From Adineta vaga (lineage: Eukaryota > Rotifera): 64,000 nucleotides of DNA. Every line of letters begins with the position of its first letter. Within the stretch, counting starts at the first letter, position 1. Below, in pieces: positions 13,422 through 26,325 of the stretch. The notes under the pieces are model-generated. The model was not told the DNA's origin. It did not search any database and saw only the letters and a list, made by a program, of their open reading frames with translations. The stretch is taken from positions 13,516,001 to 13,580,000 of the forward strand of contig CP075497.1 of assembly GCA_021613535.1 (NCBI GenBank). Reading direction: 5' to 3'. The translations under genes were made by a program, and so were the position numbers.

Positions 13422-16362
13422 ATGGTGAATAATGAATTGCAATGTATGAAATGTGGTGTATTTAGTACTTTATTTATTGGTAAATCGTGTTATTTTTGTT
13501 GGTATGATTTCGATGCAAGTGATGATGAACGATTGAAAGAACAAGAAACAGAAATATTTCGTGAGAAATCTATTAATCAATGGTATAAAAAATTAAATAT
13601 CGATAGAGTAATGCTTTCATTTTGGTCTCCAATTACTCTAATGCATATTTTTCATGATTGTTTTCGATCTCAATCGACAACAACTGAAATGACTTTAAAA
13701 CTTGCAGCTGGAATATTTCCTGAAAGTGTTGCTTGGCTTAAACGTCTTATTAAAGGTACAGTTCCATGTATATTAACAACCGAAGAAGGACATCGAGTAT
13801 ATAAATTTGGTGCTGGAATTGATCGAACATCAATTTGGTATTATAAAAAAGATCATTGGTATTGGTCAACAGATTGGCCTGTAAATCAATGGATTCAATG
13901 TCCACTTCTTACTGTAACATTTGAACCATGGACAGGACAAATACCACGTGAAGATAATATATTCGTTATACTTTTTTTACATAAATATGCGCCTAATCCA
14001 TCATATACTGATTTAAAACTTGATCAAAAATTCCATCAAAATGTAGATTTTTTTTTATTATGTTTTTTTTTAGATTATTTCTATGAGTGATAAATTAATC
14101 TCAGTTGAAAAAGAAAATTTAGAAGATCTTACTATAATATTACTTGATCAAACTTCTAATGATCTTAATACAAAAACACGTATACGATGTATTATTAATT
14201 TTCTTAAAATATTTACTGATATAAATATTTGTCTTGATTATATTCATTCCATTCCTAATGAAAATATATTTATTATTGTATCTGGTCGATTAAGTTCTAT
14301 ATTAATATCATTAATTGAAGATTTACCACAAATTTTACATGTTTATATATTTTGTTACGATATACAAAAATATTCTTCGTTAAAATCAATAATTCAAGTA
14401 TTTAGTGATCAAGAATCATTATATAATCAACTTTCTAAAGATGCTAAACAATTTTATGCAACTCATTCGAACAAAAATTTCTTATACAACAGAAAAATGT
14501 TTACGTAATTTAACAAATGAAAGAGGTATATTTTTTGGTTTCGATTATTTATAACAGCCCTTCTTGATATACCACCATCCGATGAAGCTAAAGTAGATCT
14601 TCTTAAATTAGCTCGAAAATTCTATGTAGATAATGATCTTGAATTATTAAGAATTGATGATTTTGAAAAAACATACGAATCAATTGAAGCATTAAAATGG
14701 TATACAAGTGATTCATTTGCTTATCGATTATTAAATAAAGCAATTCGAACAGAAAATATTGATTTACTTTTTTCATGTCGATTTTTTATTCGTGATTTAC
14801 ATCAATAACTTCAATCATTACATAAACCATATATAGAACGTATTTATTCGTATGGTCTAGATAAATATAATGTGTATATCATGGACAATTAATGACTTTA
14901 GATGATTTTACAAAATTAAAAGATAATGTTGGAAAATTAATATCAATTAATTCATTTCTATCGACAAGTGTGAATTCTGATATTGCTTTAATTTATGCAG
15001 GGATAAAAAAACAAATCCAACAATGGAATCAGTACTTTTTCAAATTATAATCAATATTGATGAAAAATCAGATATATATCAACATCCGTTTGCTGATATT
15101 TCAGAATATAGTCTGTTTAAACAAGAACAAGAAGTGCTTTTTTCTTTGACTTCGATATTTCAAATCGAAGATATTAGTGAAAGATCGTAAGTAATTTAGT
15201 GTATCAGAATAATGATCTTTATTAATTCGTATTCTAGAGATAATGTGCGTGGTTAGTTAAAATGATATTCATTGAAAACATACCAGAAATAGAAGAAATA
15301 CATAAATTAAGTTCACATTTAGGAATTCGTCAAGATCAAACGACAAGTATGCTGTATCTTGTTGATCTTCTTTTCTTAATGAATGATCACAGTCGTGCAA
15401 AAGTTTTTTGTCAAAAGGCTTTAAGTGAAGCTCATGATAATTGGTCTCTCGCTCTTACATGTTACAATCAATTGGGTCGAGCATATGAACAAGAACCAGA
15501 ATTAGCACTATGGTCGTGTGAAAAAGCATTAGAACTTCAGTTACGATATAATCCAGCGGATCATCATACCTTGGCGTCAATATATAATAATATAGACCTT
15601 GTACATCTTCGACTTCAGTCTGATAAACAAGTGACAACTAATTACTATGAAAAAGCTTTAGAAATATGTATATCTATTCCTGATGAAAATGAGATAAAGT
15701 GGGATTTGTACGCTACTATTTTGAATAATCTGGCGACTTTTCAACTATATGACGATATTGATCTAGTTTTGGAAAAAGAACATCTTGCTCTCGATATTCG
15801 ATTAAAATATTTACCATTATCACATCCAGTAGTGGGAACAACGCACAGAATACTTGCCACTTTTTATTCACTAAAAGCTGAATACGATAAAGCATTCATT
15901 CATTTTAATGAAGCACTTCATATCAAACTTAAGTACTCGCCTAATAATGATTCATCAATATACCAATTATATCACGATATAAGTCTCAGTACTTTGTATA
16001 AAGGAGATTATGAGATCAATGCTGGACATGAAGCAGCTGCTAAAGTTAGTTATGAAACAGCACTTAAGTTTAGTTCTGATGCAATCGATCACCTATCATC
16101 GAATGAATTATCGACATCAACGAAGTATTCATTATTATGTTATTGTGTCAATATTTGTGGCGTCCTTTATACGCGACTTAACCGTTTCAATGATGCAATA
16201 GAATGCTTTAACAAATTAATTAACATTCTTAATCAACATTTACCAACTAACGATCCACTTCATATTGCATTCTTCAGAAATAGAGGCAGAGTTTTTACAT
16301 TACAAGGTAATCTAAACACTGGTATGGAATACTATGAAAATGCAATCAAATTTTGTAAATAG
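13422..16362 (+). pseudogene. ADP-ribosyltransferase-TPR gene, disabled, copy 1 (3' truncated)
   Basis: The layout matches the bdelloid family with a Cys-pair/aromatic N-terminal part (13422-14060, CMKCG then CYFC), a ~120-residue middle domain (14083-14450), an arginine-specific ART domain and kinesin-light-chain-like TPRs (15262-16362). Two very short introns are likely (14042-14072 and about 14525-14556). Disablements: a frameshift near 14455, an in-frame TAA at 14806-14808, a frameshift near 14875, the expected VYRGQ Arg changed to His (codon 14880-14882), a frameshift near 15000 in a G/A run, and a stop just after the intron at about 15190-15240. The FLSTS motif and the EQEVLF (ExE) motif remain. 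The duplication junction cuts the TPR region after about 365 codons. Transcription of the TPR frame alone cannot be excluded. Confidence 0.8.
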
Positions 16363-19300
16363 TACGATAAAATCGACCAAAGGATGTTTGTTTAAATAAA
16401 TAAATAAATTTTTCACTACATGAGTTATTCCTTTTAAAGAGAAAAACAAATTATAATATCTATATTAAAGTCATAAAACAGGTTTATTCATCTATTTTTG
16501 TTCATTTTTTTTCGTTAATCTTATTTTTGCAAAACTTTGACAGATATTTATTCTTATATGGTCGGATTGGGCATTGACTGCTCCATCGATCAACATAGTT
16601 TGTATCCCATATTTATTCCTTATTCTGATAGAAAAAATAAGAAATTTCGAGAAGAGGTCAAAATAAGTTTTTTTTCTTATGGAACTTTTGAAGTGTTATA
16701 GTTACGTAATTCTAGTAATTATGATTTACTGAGTAAATAAACATTCCTCTTTTTTATATAACTATAGATATATCATCTAATTCTCTCTCAAGCTATGCAT
16801 TTGAATTGAACTTATTCTTTAGATTGTCTATATATTTAAGAAATTCTTAACAGATTTTTTGAAAATTTTGTGAATTATTTTTTACGACTTGTTTCTACTT
16901 ATATATCATTGAATAGAATGAGAACTATTCTATTGATTGATGTGATTTCAGTATGGTTAAGCTTTAGGTTTTAGAGGTAAATTTCGGATTATGCGTTCGA
17001 AACTCAAAATACATATCAATGAAAAATGATCGAAATTTTAACAATAAAATAAAATAATTTCTTCAAATTCAAACCTGTTTTATCTGTTAGTTTTTATAAT
17101 TTCTCGTTTGATCAACCTCTTCAATTTGAAAATATTGTCGAATGAATCGATTTTATCTAGTCGGAGATATAAACTTGCAAAAGTAGCTTTTAACTTGTTT
17201 TAATAGTTTATCAATTCTGTAACTGAAGTATGAATAAGTAAATCAAATACAAACTATACAGATCGATAGAGTAGTCAATGATCTATCCAACCAGATAAGT
17301 TTACTTATTTCAAATTGATAAAATTTAATAATGTACTCTTAGAATCAATACTTGATATATATATATATATATATATAGTAGAAAATCAGTATTGCTGATC
17401 AAGAATATTCAATGAATATGAAATCATCTAATGTTAACATGTATTTTTTTATATTGAGAACGAAAAAATATTAATCGATATGAATATATCTTATACTTTT
17501 CAACTGTTTGATTTATCCTCTAATTTTAAAGCAGAAAATCCGTTCTAATGACCATGACTTCGAATATTGATAACGAAAGGATTAAAGACGATTTTTCAAT
17601 CATGTATATGTGAGTCGTTCTTCAAAGAAACAATAAACAATATTTCGTTATAACAAATACAAATAATATCTATCAAATACGATAAAGTTGATAAATGTAT
17701 TCGCAAAATCGATTCATTGATAGATAATAAGATTGTTCTTTTATTATTTGATCATATATTAATACCAAGAACACCACGCCACAACTAAAAATATCTTTCC
17801 GAACGTGAACCAAATGAATCAGAAAGATCACTAGAAAGATATTTGGATTTTACTGATCTAATGACGCTTATGCCAGATATTCAACGATCGGATCTGACGG
17901 TTATTGTCAACTGTTATATAGATAGGATTTTGTCATTTATATATAGAGAGGAGAAGGGTTTTTCGAGTTTACTCAAATTCTTCGAAATTGATCAAAAATA
18001 ATTTTTTCGATGTGATAAGCAAACACCATGTGTAATTACTCTGAATTACATTATTTTGTTTTTTCTATTGCATAAATTAAATAACAATACAAACAAGAAG
18101 ATTAGATTATTCGATTTATTTCATTTGATTTTTATTTAGAATATATTTTTCAAGAAATAAATTTGACTTCTTTCGAAAAACAGGACTCTTTTGTGTTTTT
18201 ATTTCATCATCAAATTGTCTATACAAAGCAAATCATATTGGTGTTTGAGAAAAATATTTATCTTTTATATTTATATTTGGATTATATTCGAATAATAGAC
18301 AAGTTTTAAGAATATAAATTGAATATTTTGTATTTGATATAATCGTGAAGATCATTTTGAATCTATAATGATAATATTAATCTTAAACTTTCTTTTTAAT
18401 TAATTATTTCACCAGACATGATCAATCTTTAGTGAAAAATTATCATCAAGCGAACGGTTAATTATATAATCAATCTTTTCTTTTACAATTGAAAAATAAA
18501 ATTCCTCTTTTTTACTTTTAATCATCTCGATTCTTTTCTTCAATATACTAAATGCATTAGAATGTACATATATTATATACTATATCGAAATCATAGAAAA
18601 ATCTTCATTTCAGAATATAATCTGTATTGTTGTATGTTGCATTTCCTATCACAATAAATATATTCTAAATAATATTTTCCTTTTGTTAATCTCTTTTCTA
18701 ATTCAATGAATATTAATAATGATTTATAATATGATAATTCAGGTAAATAATTAGGTAAAAATAAAAGGTCATTTTTCATTTTTTTTAATATAACATTTTT
18801 AATGTGTTGAAGATGACAAAAGACTTGACAAAATCTTTAATGTTCACTCACCCGAGTCATTCGATTCAAATATATTGACATATTTTATTATTCTCAATGA
18901 AACTTTGAATAAATTCAAAATTAAATATATAAATGTATCGAATATGATCGATACATAAATAAAGAGATTCTAATCGATACAATATATTATTAAATGTTTT
19001 GAAATCATATCTATTTCATATATCATTCATGTTCCTTTTACCAAAAATCAGTTTGAAATTACCTAAATTTATTCATAACATCGGATATCATCTCTGGGTC
19101 TTTGGTAAAATAAATGGATCTACTGTGGGAGTCGAGCTGACGAAATATTTTAATTGGAAATCAAACATTCTAATCATTGAATTACAGACGCCTATCAATG
19201 TGATTTCATCTATAACTATACCGTATAGTTTTACATGTATATCATATTAAGGTAAGTAAAAAGAAAAGAAAATATTTTCGTTCTCTGCATATAATCTTAC

Positions 19301-19368
19301 GTATTATTATTGAAGTGACTCATGTTTACATCATTTGTTTTTGAAATAAACAAACAAAAATTATATTT

Positions 19369-19439
19369 CGTCACTGCAGGGAATCGAATCCTGGTCTTCG
19401 GTTAGACAAACCGTGATACTACCATTGTAATACAATGGC
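19369..19439 (-). tRNA. tRNA-Asp(GTC)-like gene, copy 2
   Basis: Identical in reading to the gene at 12404-12474: same GTC anticodon loop, B-box core, acceptor mismatch and downstream T5 run. It is duplicated with its flanks as part of the large tandem unit, so it is not an independent insertion. Confidence 0.55.
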
Positions 19440-19749
19440 TTATGTATTCTATGTTCGATAATTATAAACCTTTTGAGTGATAATATTTTCTTTACTTATG
19501 CTCACTCTATTCGTTGTTTTTCATGAGTCGAGAAAGAACACGTATGACTTAGTAACACAGTTAACATATCTTTGTTTTTCAACTTTCACTTTACAAGTAA
19601 TAACAACAGATAAATTGATCTTAGGAATATGTTTTACATTGAAATAGAAGAAATATGATCCGCGAAAAAAGTTATTTTTCTTCTGTACTGCACTTACACA
19701 TTGCATCATTAATCAATGTAATGATAGAAATATTATTCTAAAAAGTAAA

Positions 19750-19821
19750 TGCATCTACTGGGAATCGAACCCAGATATCTTGAGTGGTAGTCAAGTATTC
19801 TAGCCATTGAATTATAAATGC
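19750..19821 (-). tRNA. tRNA-Gly(ACC)-like gene, copy 2
   Basis: Second copy of the gene at 12785-12856. It has the same intact cloverleaf, ACC anticodon and T5 terminator. No compensating or decaying change is seen between the copies. Confidence 0.65.
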
Positions 19822-20375
19822 TTATTTTATTTATTTACAGATGATTTACGGGTAAATGTAAAGTATGTCAAGAGTGAGAGCATTGACATATCTTCTGCAT
19901 TACAAATAAAATTGTTAGAAGAATGTATTCTATTTGTTTTTCTTTAAAAATGATTATATAGAAGAATTCAAAAATGAATGAAGAAAATTAATTAGTATAA
20001 GAAAGTAAAGTGTTTAAATGAGAAGTAAAGAAAGTATTTATCGAAGATATTTTGTTTTATCTTCTTTGCCGATTCATTTTTGTAATAAATCTTTGATAAT
20101 ATCATCAGTATTATCGGCTAATTGTCTGATGAACTTATTGAATACGTTAAATCAAAACACTCACACCCATATTATTCTTAGAACAGAAAGTTGTCTACTA
20201 TGATTTATTTCATCTAACTGTGGTACAAAAAGTTTTTTTTCACTTGCAATGAGTCAAAAGAGGAAGAAAGGAAAGTAATTTATTTTTTTTATATTGAATC
20301 ATCCTATACCTTATCTATATAAAGGTACAACGCTTACACTTACATGGGTTTTTCCTATCTACGAAAACAAAAAAT

Positions 20376-23300
20376 ATGGTGAATAATGAATTGCAATGTA
20401 TGAAATGTGGTGTATTTAGTACTTTATTTATTGGTAAATCGTGTTATTTTTGTTGGTATGATTTCGATGCAAGTGATGATGAACGATTGAAAGAACAAGA
20501 AACAGAAATATTTCGTGAGAAATCTATTAATCAATGGTATAAAAAATTAAATATCGATAGAGTAATGCTTTCATTTTGGTCTCCAATTACTCTAATGCAT
20601 ATTTTTCATGATTGTTTTCGATCTCAATCGACAACAACTGAAATGACTTTAAAACTTGCAGCTGGAATATTTCCTGAAAGTGTTGCTTGGCTTAAACGTC
20701 TTATTAAAGGTACAGTTCCATGTATATTAACAACCGAAGAAGGACATCGAGTATATAAATTTGGTGCTGGAATTGATCGAACATCAATTTGGTATTATAA
20801 AAAAGATCATTGGTATTGGTCAACAGATTGGCCTGTAAATCAATGGATTCAATGTCCACTTCTTACTGTAACATTTGAACCATGGACAGGACAAATACCA
20901 CGTGAAGATAATATATTCGTTATACTTTTTTTACATAAATATGCGCCTAATCCATCATATACTGATTTAAAACTTGATCAAAAATTCCATCAAAATGTAG
21001 ATTTTTTTTTATTATGTTTTTTTTTAGATTATTTCTATGAGTGATAAATTAATCTCAGTTGAAAAAGAAAATTTAGAAGATCTTACTATAATATTACTTG
21101 ATCAAACTTCTAATGATCTTAATACAAAAACACGTATACGATGTATTATTAATTTTCTTAAAATATTTACTGATATAAATATTTGTCTTGATTATATTCA
21201 TTCCATTCCTAATGAAAATATATTTATTATTGTATCTGGTCGATTAAGTTCTATATTAATATCATTAATTGAAGATTTACCACAAATTTTACATGTTTAT
21301 ATATTTTGTTACGATATACAAAAATATTCTTCGTTAAAATCAATAATTCAAGTATTTAGTGATCAAGAATCATTATATAATCAACTTTCTAAAGATGCTA
21401 AACAATTTTATGCAACTCATTCGAACAAAAATTTCTTATACAACAGAAAAATGTTTACGTAATTTAACAAATGAAAGAGGTATATTTTTTGGTTTCGATT
21501 ATTTATAACAGCCCTTCTTGATATACCACCATCCGATGAAGCTAAAGTAGATCTTCTTAAATTAGCTCGAAAATTCTATGTAGATAATGATCTTGAATTA
21601 TTAAGAATTGATGATTTTGAAAAAACATACGAATCAATTGAAGCATTAAAATGGTATACAAGTGATTCATTTGCTTATCGATTATTAAATAAAGCAATTC
21701 GAACAGAAAATATTGATTTACTTTTTTCATGTCGATTTTTTATTCGTGATTTACATCAATAACTTCAATCATTACATAAACCATATATAGAACGTATTTA
21801 TTCGTATGGTCTAGATAAATATAATGTGTATATCATGGACAATTAATGACTTTAGATGATTTTACAAAATTAAAAGATAATGTTGGAAAATTAATATCAA
21901 TTAATTCATTTCTATCGACAAGTGTGAATTCTGATATTGCTTTAATTTATGCAGGGATAAAAAAACAAATCCAACAATGGAATCAGTACTTTTTCAAATT
22001 ATAATCAATATTGATGAAAAATCAGATATATATCAACATCCGTTTGCTGATATTTCAGAATATAGTCTGTTTAAACAAGAACAAGAAGTGCTTTTTTCTT
22101 TGACTTCGATATTTCAAATCGAAGATATTAGTGAAAGATCGTAAGTAATTTAGTGTATCAGAATAATGATCTTTATTAATTCGTATTCTAGAGATAATGT
22201 GCGTGGTTAGTTAAAATGATATTCATTGAAAACATACCAGAAATAGAAGAAATACATAAATTAAGTTCACATTTAGGAATTCGTCAAGATCAAACGACAA
22301 GTATGCTGTATCTTGTTGATCTTCTTTTCTTAATGAATGATCACAGTCGTGCAAAAGTTTTTTGTCAAAAGGCTTTAAGTGAAGCTCATGATAATTGGTC
22401 TCTCGCTCTTACATGTTACAATCAATTGGGTCGAGCATATGAACAAGAACCAGAATTAGCACTATGGTCGTGTGAAAAAGCATTAGAACTTCAGTTACGA
22501 TATAATCCAGCGGATCATCATACCTTGGCGTCAATATATAATAATATAGACCTTGTACATCTTCGACTTCAGTCTGATAAACAAGTGACAACTAATTACT
22601 ATGAAAAAGCTTTAGAAATATGTATATCTATTCCTGATGAAAATGAGATAAAGTGGGATTTGTACGCTACTATTTTGAATAATCTGGCGACTTTTCAACT
22701 ATATGACGATATTGATCTAGTTTTGGAAAGAGAACATCTTGCTCTCGATATTCGATTAAAATATTTACCATTATCACATCCAGTAGTGGGAACAACGCAC
22801 AGAATACTTGCCACTTTTTATTCACTAAAAGCTGAATACGATAAAGCATTCATTCATTTTAATGAAGCACTTCATATCAAACTTAAGTACTCGCCTAATA
22901 ATGATTCATCAATATACCAATTATATCACGATATAAGTCTCAGTACTTTGTATAAAGGAGATTATGAGATCAATGCTGGACATGAAGCAGCTGCTAAAGT
23001 TAGTTATGAAACAGCACTTAAGTTTAGTTCTGATGCAATCGATCACCTATCATCGAATGAATTATCGACATCAACGAAGTATTCATTATTATGTTATTGT
23101 GTCAATATTTGTGGCGTCCTTTATACGCGACTTAACCGTTTCAATGATGCAATAGAATGCTTTAACAAATTAATTAACATTCTTAATCAACATTTACCAA
23201 CTAACGATCCACTTCATATTGCATTCTTCAGAAATAGAGGCAGAGTTTTTACATTACAAGGTAATCTAAACACTGGTATGGAATACTATGAAAATGCAAT

Positions 23301-23544
23301 CAAATTTTGTGATGAAATAGGTTTAAAGAATTCTTTTGAAAAAGCTCAAGTTTACTTAAATCTTGGAGAATGGTATGAACTTTCTGAACAAAGAGATTTA
23401 GGAATTGAATATTATGAAATGGCAATTGAACTCGGGAATAGACTTAAAAACCCAGGTCATCCACTTTTTCTACGGTGTAGAAAAGGTATAGAAAGACTGA
23501 AATCAACAGCCATTGTACAAGTCGAAGAAGCTTCTTGGCTTTAA
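20376..23544 (+). pseudogene. ADP-ribosyltransferase-TPR gene, disabled, copy 2 (full 3' end)
   Basis: Same gene as copy 1 with the parental 3' end kept. N-terminal frame 20376-21044, middle domain 21037-21462, ART region about 21480-22140, then an uninterrupted 442-codon TPR frame 22216-23544 with helical repeats such as YYEKALEI, HFNEALHI and YYENAIKF, ending VEEASWL. It shares every disabling change seen in copy 1, including the TAA at 21760-21762, the VYHGQ change and the frameshifts, so the gene was already broken before duplication. In the family the ART transfers ADP-ribose from NAD to arginine and the TPRs bind partners. Here only the TPR part could still make a protein. Confidence 0.8.
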
Positions 23545-23594
23545 TAAACTTATTCTTTTGTATTATTATATAATATCGATAAGAGTTATCTTGA

Positions 23595-23661
23595 GGGTGG
23601 GTGTGGGTATATGAGTGGCAGAAGGATTAATACTCGTGCGCACACCCTCACCCTCACCCGT
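23595..23661. repeat. Telomere-like G-arm/C-arm hairpin B
   Basis: The G arm GGGTGGGTGTGGG at about 23595-23607 is followed by a core containing ATTAATACTCG and TGCGCA, then a C arm CACACCCTCACCCTCACCC ending at about 23659. It lies between the ART-TPR 3' end and the first recognisable LamG codons. The core matches hairpin C in reverse complement. Confidence 0.8.
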
Positions 23662-23679
23662 TTGAACGGACACATAACC

Positions 23680-24712
23680 ATGCCTCCACAACTTACGAGA
23701 GTATATAGTTCAGCTCTTGTATTCAATGATAATATTAATCAATGTATTACTATTAATCCTTATTTAAATATGAGTTATCAAAGTTTTATTTAGGAATTCT
23801 GGATTTATCCGACAACAGCATCATTGATTGATCAATGTTTAATATTGATGACTAAGAATAATTTAATTTTCAAATAATAGTCTAATTTGGTTTTACAAAT
23901 ATTCCTACAAATAAATGGTCTCATATGGCATTTGTTTTTGATAAAACATCAAATAAAAAATTGATTTATCTTAATGAAATTTTAAAAACGACTCAAATTG
24001 TAAATGTATCTCTTCAAGTAACTTCTACTACTAGGACATTTGTTTGTCGAAAGAGTCAGAATGGTAGTTCTTATAAATATCCTTTTATTGAATATATGGA
24101 TCAAGTATTATATAATTCTCGAAAGAAAAATATCAGTGAAATTCTTGATGATGCTACACTTGTTGTTTACTTTCATTTTCTTTCTGACACACCATTGTTG
24201 GATTCTGATGGTCCTAATTATATAAATGGAAGTTGGGGTGGTGATGCGATATCAATACCTTCAGACATTGTTAATGAAGCAATACATTTTTCTAATAATG
24301 GATCTTATTTTCAAGTTACAGGTCTTGTTCTATTGGGCACTTCGAATTATAGTCTTTCTCATTATCTATTTGGTTTAAAATAAATTCATTGCATTGGTGG
24401 TAATACTATATCAGATGATGATTGGTGCATTCGATTCATGGGATTAATAGCTAGTGGAGCACTGGAAATACAAATATATAAAGGTGTTAATACTCTAATC
24501 ACGGGGCCAATTATGCCTATTGATGTTTGGAATCATTTTGTTTATACATTTTTTCATTAAATTCATTTCGGTTAAGGAAGGTTAATTGATTAATATTTGT
24601 TTTGTTCATCATTTCCTAATAAACAATTCTATGGAATGAAAGTATGGATGAAATGCGATTATATTCACGTAAATTATCTACAAGTGAAGTTTTAAAATTA
24701 TATTCAAATCGA
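23680..24712 (+). pseudogene. Decayed LamG / ConA-like lectin domain gene
   Basis: Starts abruptly after hairpin B. Readable pieces match a laminin-G-like fold: SSALVFNDNINQCITI, EFWIYPTT after an in-frame TAG near 23791, then MAFVFDKTSNKKLIYLNE (from about 23924), and a second LamG copy from about 24230 (EAIHFSNNGSYFQV) that runs through a TAA at 24381 to WNHFVYTFFH. Several stops and frame changes show it is not intact. Such domains usually occur in secreted or surface proteins. The missing 5' end is replaced by telomere-like sequence. Confidence 0.65.
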
Positions 24713-25180
24713 TAATTAAATTATATCATCAATAATAATTATCTGCCTTGTCAATTTGTTTTCTGTTACAAATATAATAAATACCAACACGTGCAAAAAT
24801 AAATTCTTTCATTCAATTCGTAGAATAATATAACTTTGTGCACAAAAAAACAAAACATTGTTTTTGATGATCGATAGATGATTTATTTTTATTGGTATAA
24901 TAATAAATCTTTCTTCTAAACTCATGCAATAACATATCTTGATCTTGTATATATCTTTCAGATGAGAAACATGTCTGCTATATTTCTCTGACAACTTACA
25001 ATCTAATCATATTTTGGAATTTTACTGATGAGTTTGAATTTATTCGAAATTTATCTGTCAAATATCTTCAGCGAAAACGATATACGTCTTAAATAGCTTA
25101 TTTTGACATTTATTTTATTTAGTAGAATACATAAAATGTTGAAAAAAATTTATTGACTCGTAATAAAGCCAGAACGCTGA
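24713..25180. other. AT-rich spacer, nothing recognised
   Basis: Lies between the LamG relic and the ALF-like gene promoter. Only short frames without family resemblance are seen. Confidence 0.5.
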
Positions 25181-25188
25181 TATAAAAG
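25181..25188 (+). promoter_or_regulatory. Probable TATA box of the ALF-like gene
   Basis: TATAAAAG lies 38 bp before the ATG at 25226, which implies a very short 5' UTR. Confidence 0.55.
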
Positions 25189-25225
25189 GACAAGAAATTC
25201 AGACAGTTAGTACAAAATCAATAAG

Positions 25226-25798
25226 ATGCGTTTATTAACAGTATGTGTAATGTTCTGCTCAATGATGATTTTAATTGATGCTACTGTTGTAGATGTGGCG
25301 TCTGATTGTTCAAAATATGGAATCAAATCACCACAATGTATTAGTTCTTCTGCGCAATATCTCTATAATGTTTTTATTGGTATAGCTGGATGGAGTGGAG
25401 GTACACGAACAAAGAATGCTTTTGGTGGACAATGTACAGGTGAATATGATGGAGGTTGGCATAATTGGCAGTGGAAATATGACGCAAGTGTGATCTGTCC
25501 ACATGTTTCCAGTTCTATTAGGGGATATTCCACGAAACATAAAAGTCGTGATGGTGCCATTAATGGTGCGATGCATGATTATACGACAAAAGTTACTCAA
25601 ACTGGTCTACTGACTTCTCGACACATAGCGTCATACAATTTAGGATATCTACTTCCCGAAACCACAACTACTACCACAAATTTTCCTCAATCATTATCAT
25701 CACATTCTTTTCAAACGAATAAAGCGCAACAATTGGCATTAAGCTATACCATGATTATTACACTGCTGATAGTATTAATATTCTTATTTGGAGAGTAA
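25226..25798 (+). CDS. Anti-lipopolysaccharide factor (ALF)-like secreted/anchored protein
   Basis: 190 residues in a single exon. Residues 1-19 form a signal peptide. The core resembles arthropod ALF peptides: Cys70 and Cys91 enclose a 20-residue loop rich in Trp and basic residues (WHNWQWKYD), then CP, an I-x-G segment, a basic TKHKSRDGA stretch, and helices ending QTGLLT. ALFs bind lipid A and act as antimicrobial effectors. After the domain come a Thr-rich linker (about 145-155) and a hydrophobic C-terminus (about 171-188). That tail suggests membrane or GPI anchoring, which is unusual for ALFs, normally free peptides. An AATAAA lies at 25844-25849. Family call is from pattern resemblance, not an alignment. 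Confidence 0.65.
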   Translation: MRLLTVCVMFCSMMILIDATVVDVASDCSKYGIKSPQCISSSAQYLYNVFIGIAGWSGGTRTKNAFGGQCTGEYDGGWHNWQWKYDASVICPHVSSSIRGYSTKHKSRDGAINGAMHDYTTKVTQTGLLTSRHIASYNLGYLLPETTTTTTNFPQSLSSHSFQTNKAQQLALSYTMIITLLIVLIFLFGE

Positions 25799-26325
25799 AT
25801 GAGGATGATGATGTAGATACCACGTTTTAATGTTGTTTTAAGTAATAAAATTATTTCTATACCAGATATCTTACATCGAAACATCTCTTCAGAATGAAAA
25901 TAATTACCGAATTCGAACTATTGATGGTCAGTACAGGGTTTTTTACGCATTGAATTGATCAAATTTCGAATGGAATTTTGTCTATATATATATATATATA
26001 TATGTTTTATATCTCTTCATATATTAACATTATTAACAGATGTAGAAAAGTGTTAGTTATTGATGAATATATTAGTTCAGTTAAAACTCTATACAAGATG
26101 GTATATGTAAACGAGAATATGTCATTTATTATAGTTTTTATACAATTTCTTCATAGATTACACCATGAAAATGCATCTACGTACATTTTCTCTTTTTCTT
26201 GTTTTTTTTTGAAATAACAATATAATTTATACAAGTACTGGTTTCATCAGGATCTGAAGGCCAGAACATCCATTCCAGGTCATTTACAAATATCCTACAG
26301 TAAGTTACATAGAATTATATCTTCA
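25799..26325. other. 3' flank and AT-rich spacer, no gene seen
   Basis: Contains the probable polyadenylation signal and an (AT)n run near 25983-26002. No coding sequence is supported. Confidence 0.5.

Larger units (their letters stand above)
9388..16354 (+). repeat. Tandem duplication unit, copy 1 (6967 bp)
   Basis: The sequence from 9388 recurs from 16355 with offset 6967, then 6965 after two 1-bp indels near 12342-12352, then 6954 after a replaced patch at 13159-13187. The junction at 16355-16356 shows a 2-bp microhomology (GT) shared by both parental ends. The unit starts in intergenic DNA and ends inside the TPR coding region. The first 3 kb hold no convincing gene. A possible decayed ankyrin-like piece lies near 11240-11350 on minus, and an 83-codon frame at 12032-12283 is not recognised. 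An (AT)n run lies at 10390-10410. tRNA-like genes and an ART-TPR pseudogene follow. Confidence 0.95.
16355..23308 (+). repeat. Tandem duplication unit, copy 2 (6954 bp)
   Basis: Direct repeat of 9388-16354 with very few differences seen: two 1-bp indels near 19305-19315, a C/T at 20115, the 18-nt versus 29-nt patch at 20124-20141, and A-to-G at 22730 (Lys to Arg in the TPR). The near identity implies a recent event, ongoing gene conversion or an assembly effect. Sequence after 23310 continues the parental TPR gene, so this copy has the original right flank. The first 3 kb of the unit again show no convincing gene. Confidence 0.95.
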
